DNA from: Glaciecola sp. UBA1851
GTDB taxonomy: Bacteria; Pseudomonadota; Gammaproteobacteria; Enterobacterales; Alteromonadaceae
Length of the DNA: 53,959 nt
Direction: 5' to 3'
NCBI GenBank assembly: GCA_002338515.1
Contig: DDIL01000172.1
Coordinates: forward strand, 69,603 to 123,561
Shown here one piece after another: positions 52,391 to 53,959 of the stretch. The position numbers and the translations under genes are program-made. The notes beneath the pieces were generated by a model that did not search any database, had not been told where the DNA came from, and saw nothing but the letters and a program-made list of their open reading frames with translations. Every line of letters begins with the position of its first letter. Position 1 is the stretch's first letter.

Positions 52391-53632
52391 TCAAAATAGG
52401 TTATCCCATTTCTTATCCATATTAGTATGAGCAACGTCGATGCTATTTGCTTGATACTTATCATTTAGTTTAGTGACAAGTTCAAAACGAATTAGTTTTT
52501 GCAGCGCGTCATCAACTTCAAAATCGATTGCAAAATCAAACGTTTCTTTAAACCAATCCTCAATCAGTGAATCTAGCTCAATTTCAGTCATTGGCTCATT
52601 GTTCTTAAGCAAAAAGTAATAAGCGAGAATAGTTTCTTTGCATTCCTCTTCTTCAGCCGAATCAATTAAATGGTGAAAGACCCCTGCATTGTTATCCATA
52701 TTTTTGAAATACAAATTGTCAGCAAGCGCTTTCATAAACTTTAGTTTTCTATTTTTAAATTTACTCCACTCTTTAAAAATAAAACCACCTAATACACCCG
52801 CCGCTGCGCCAAGCGCGAGCAGTTCTTTTGTCCCTATGGTTACCTCGTTGTTAGATAACCCTAAATAGTAGCTTGTTATGGCTAGCAATAGCACAATGGA
52901 AGCGCCTAGTTTAGTAGCAAGCATGATCCCGCCACCAATTAAAGCAGAACCACCTATAATCGCTTTATCTATTGGCCGCATTTTTACTTCGCTGTTAGGA
53001 AAAAGCATTTCCAAGTCGGCCTTTGGTACATTTTGGAATAGCTTGATTATAGTAGAGCTAGGTTCAAAATTGAGTTGACCTCTTTGGGCTTTTTCAAAAT
53101 ATTCTTTATTCTTGAACTTAATATACACAGCTACTTTATCATAGTTAGTAAAGGTAACCTGCTGTTTTAGCAATCCCCAGTACTTACTAATTAGTTCTGT
53201 CTTTTCATATTCGCCTCGCCGATAAAAAACCACCTCTTCAAAATCGTCAAATTCTACCTCTAAACGCACTTTAAATAAGGATTCTTCCGTTAATGCATCA
53301 TTTAAATCTTGTTGTGTCACTTTCTCAAAATTACCTGCATTGAGAATTTGTGCGAATGTTGTAGAGAATTGCTGTTGCATGTCAGAGAGTTGTTTTTGAC
53401 TATATTCTTTTACAGTTAGGGTGTCAGCATTGGGGTCGAATGGGGCATAGTTATTTTTTAACTCTTCTAGCAATAAATGGTATTCAAAATGAATAGTACT
53501 TATTACTAATTGAGCTAGTTTTTCAAAACGAATTGTTTGTTCATTTGAAAAATTTGCATGGTTGATACAAGCTTCCAATATTTCAGATTTTCTTACTGGG
53601 ATGAACCTATCGGTGTTTATACTTTGTTGCAT
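52391..53632 (-). CDS. DUF3754 (TMEM143-like) membrane protein
   Basis: The 413-residue protein has an N-terminal soluble part with RFIPVRKSEILEA and FDDFEEVVFYRRGEYEK, two to three membrane helices at about 225-285 (IIGGSALIGGGIMLATK, ASIVLLLAITSYYLGL, LALGAAAGVLGGFIF) and a C-terminal acidic part with DNNAGVFHHLIDSAEEEECKE. This matches the DUF3754 family, which includes human TMEM143; function is unknown. The ATG at 53632 is unambiguous. It may share a message with the FAH gene 42 bases downstream. Confidence 0.85.
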   Translation of the reverse strand: MQQSINTDRFIPVRKSEILEACINHANFSNEQTIRFEKLAQLVISTIHFEYHLLLEELKNNYAPFDPNADTLTVKEYSQKQLSDMQQQFSTTFAQILNAGNFEKVTQQDLNDALTEESLFKVRLEVEFDDFEEVVFYRRGEYEKTELISKYWGLLKQQVTFTNYDKVAVYIKFKNKEYFEKAQRGQLNFEPSSTIIKLFQNVPKADLEMLFPNSEVKMRPIDKAIIGGSALIGGGIMLATKLGASIVLLLAITSYYLGLSNNEVTIGTKELLALGAAAGVLGGFIFKEWSKFKNRKLKFMKALADNLYFKNMDNNAGVFHHLIDSAEEEECKETILAYYFLLKNNEPMTEIELDSLIEDWFKETFDFAIDFEVDDALQKLIRFELVTKLNDKYQANSIDVAHTNMDKKWDNLF

Positions 53633-53931
53633 TAAGACTCCAATTATTTTGCAGTTCGCCGTAGTTTTGTAAAAAGTCTGTAAACAATGGTTAATAGTAC
53701 CGTTTTTAATACTAATTGTAGATATGATTTGTTTAGCAAAGACTGTTTTATTGATTTTAATAAATGACGCTGTTTTGACTGACGATTAAGTTTAAATCTT
53801 AATGCATTCTCTGAAAGATTTAGTAGATTAGTATTTCGGTATTTTAAGTATGACTAGTGTCTAAACTGATGGGCTTTGGATTGATTAAGTAGCTGACGTG
53901 CTGATAAATTTTAAAGCCCCAGATAAAAGAC
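53633..53931. other. AT-rich intergenic region
   Basis: It is upstream of the DUF3754 gene and should hold its promoter. I see no clear promoter, RNA gene or coding frame. Confidence 0.4.
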
Positions 53932-53959
53932 ACAAAAAACCCGCCATAAGGCGGGTTTT
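53932..53959 (-). terminator. Intrinsic terminator at the window edge
   Basis: AAACCCGCC and GGCGGGTTT form a 9-bp GC-rich stem with loop ATAA. On the minus strand six T follow, so it fits a gene beyond the right edge read leftwards; the plus-strand T-run is cut by the edge, so it may be bidirectional. Confidence 0.85.

Noticed and set aside
1..53959. tRNA, rRNA, CRISPR arrays, insertion sequences or prophage genes
   Set aside because: No cloverleaf, repeat array, transposase or phage gene was seen; XerD is the housekeeping recombinase.

Overview
This 54-kb window is chromosomal DNA from a marine gammaproteobacterium. It most resembles the order Alteromonadales: AT-rich, with the order rplM-rpsI-petA-petB, an lptD-surA-pdxA-rsmA-apaG-apaH operon, several chemoreceptors and a Gram-negative sortase system of the marine type. 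There are no rRNA or tRNA genes, CRISPR arrays or insertion sequences. Nearly all the DNA is genes with short, regular spacers.

Left part (1-10147, all minus strand): the start of petB (cut by the window edge), petA, the ribosomal pair rplM-rpsI with its promoter and a leader hairpin, relA, rlmD, then recJ-recO-pdxJ-acpS. Centre left (10317-19435): a chemoreceptor and a complete 'proteobacterial dedicated sortase' (pds) locus. The two-component pair pdsR-pdsS points left. The OmpA-like pdsO, a VIT/VWA-domain sortase substrate and a class GN sortase point right. The block lies between recJ and dsbC-xerD, genes that are neighbours in E. coli, so it looks like an insertion. It is the most interesting system here: its families are recognised by protein models, but to my knowledge its function has not been established experimentally. 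The kinase has a periplasmic segment resembling a family-9 carbohydrate-binding domain, the substrate ends in LPQTS rather than LPxTG, and 11-bp-spaced repeats lie in front of pdsO.

Centre (19432-29165): dsbC, xerD and djlA on the minus strand, then the outer-membrane biogenesis and housekeeping operon lptD-surA-pdxA-rsmA-apaG-apaH on the plus strand, with ATGA and 11-nt overlaps. Right centre (29236-46968): a second membrane chemoreceptor, lysC, small envelope proteins, a standard acnB, a PQQ-type sugar dehydrogenase, a soluble CZB-domain chemoreceptor, an AEC transporter, a Cof-type phosphatase, glutaminase, a lipoate-ligase-like protein and a second, divergent AcnB. All three chemoreceptors have upstream matches to the flagellar sigma-28 promoter, of differing quality. 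Right end (47116-53959): an exported M17 aminopeptidase, a solute-binding lipoprotein, ChrA, a membrane protein/XRE regulator pair, an FAH-family hydrolase and a DUF3754 membrane protein, closing with a terminator.

Start codons were checked against the bases. recJ, xerD and the first acnB start with GTG. glsA, the AEC transporter and the solute-binding protein start with TTG. petA, pdsS, pdsO, lptD, chrA, the CZB receptor and the 51-kb membrane protein are given shorter starts than their longest open frame because a better ribosome binding site or signal peptide supports this.
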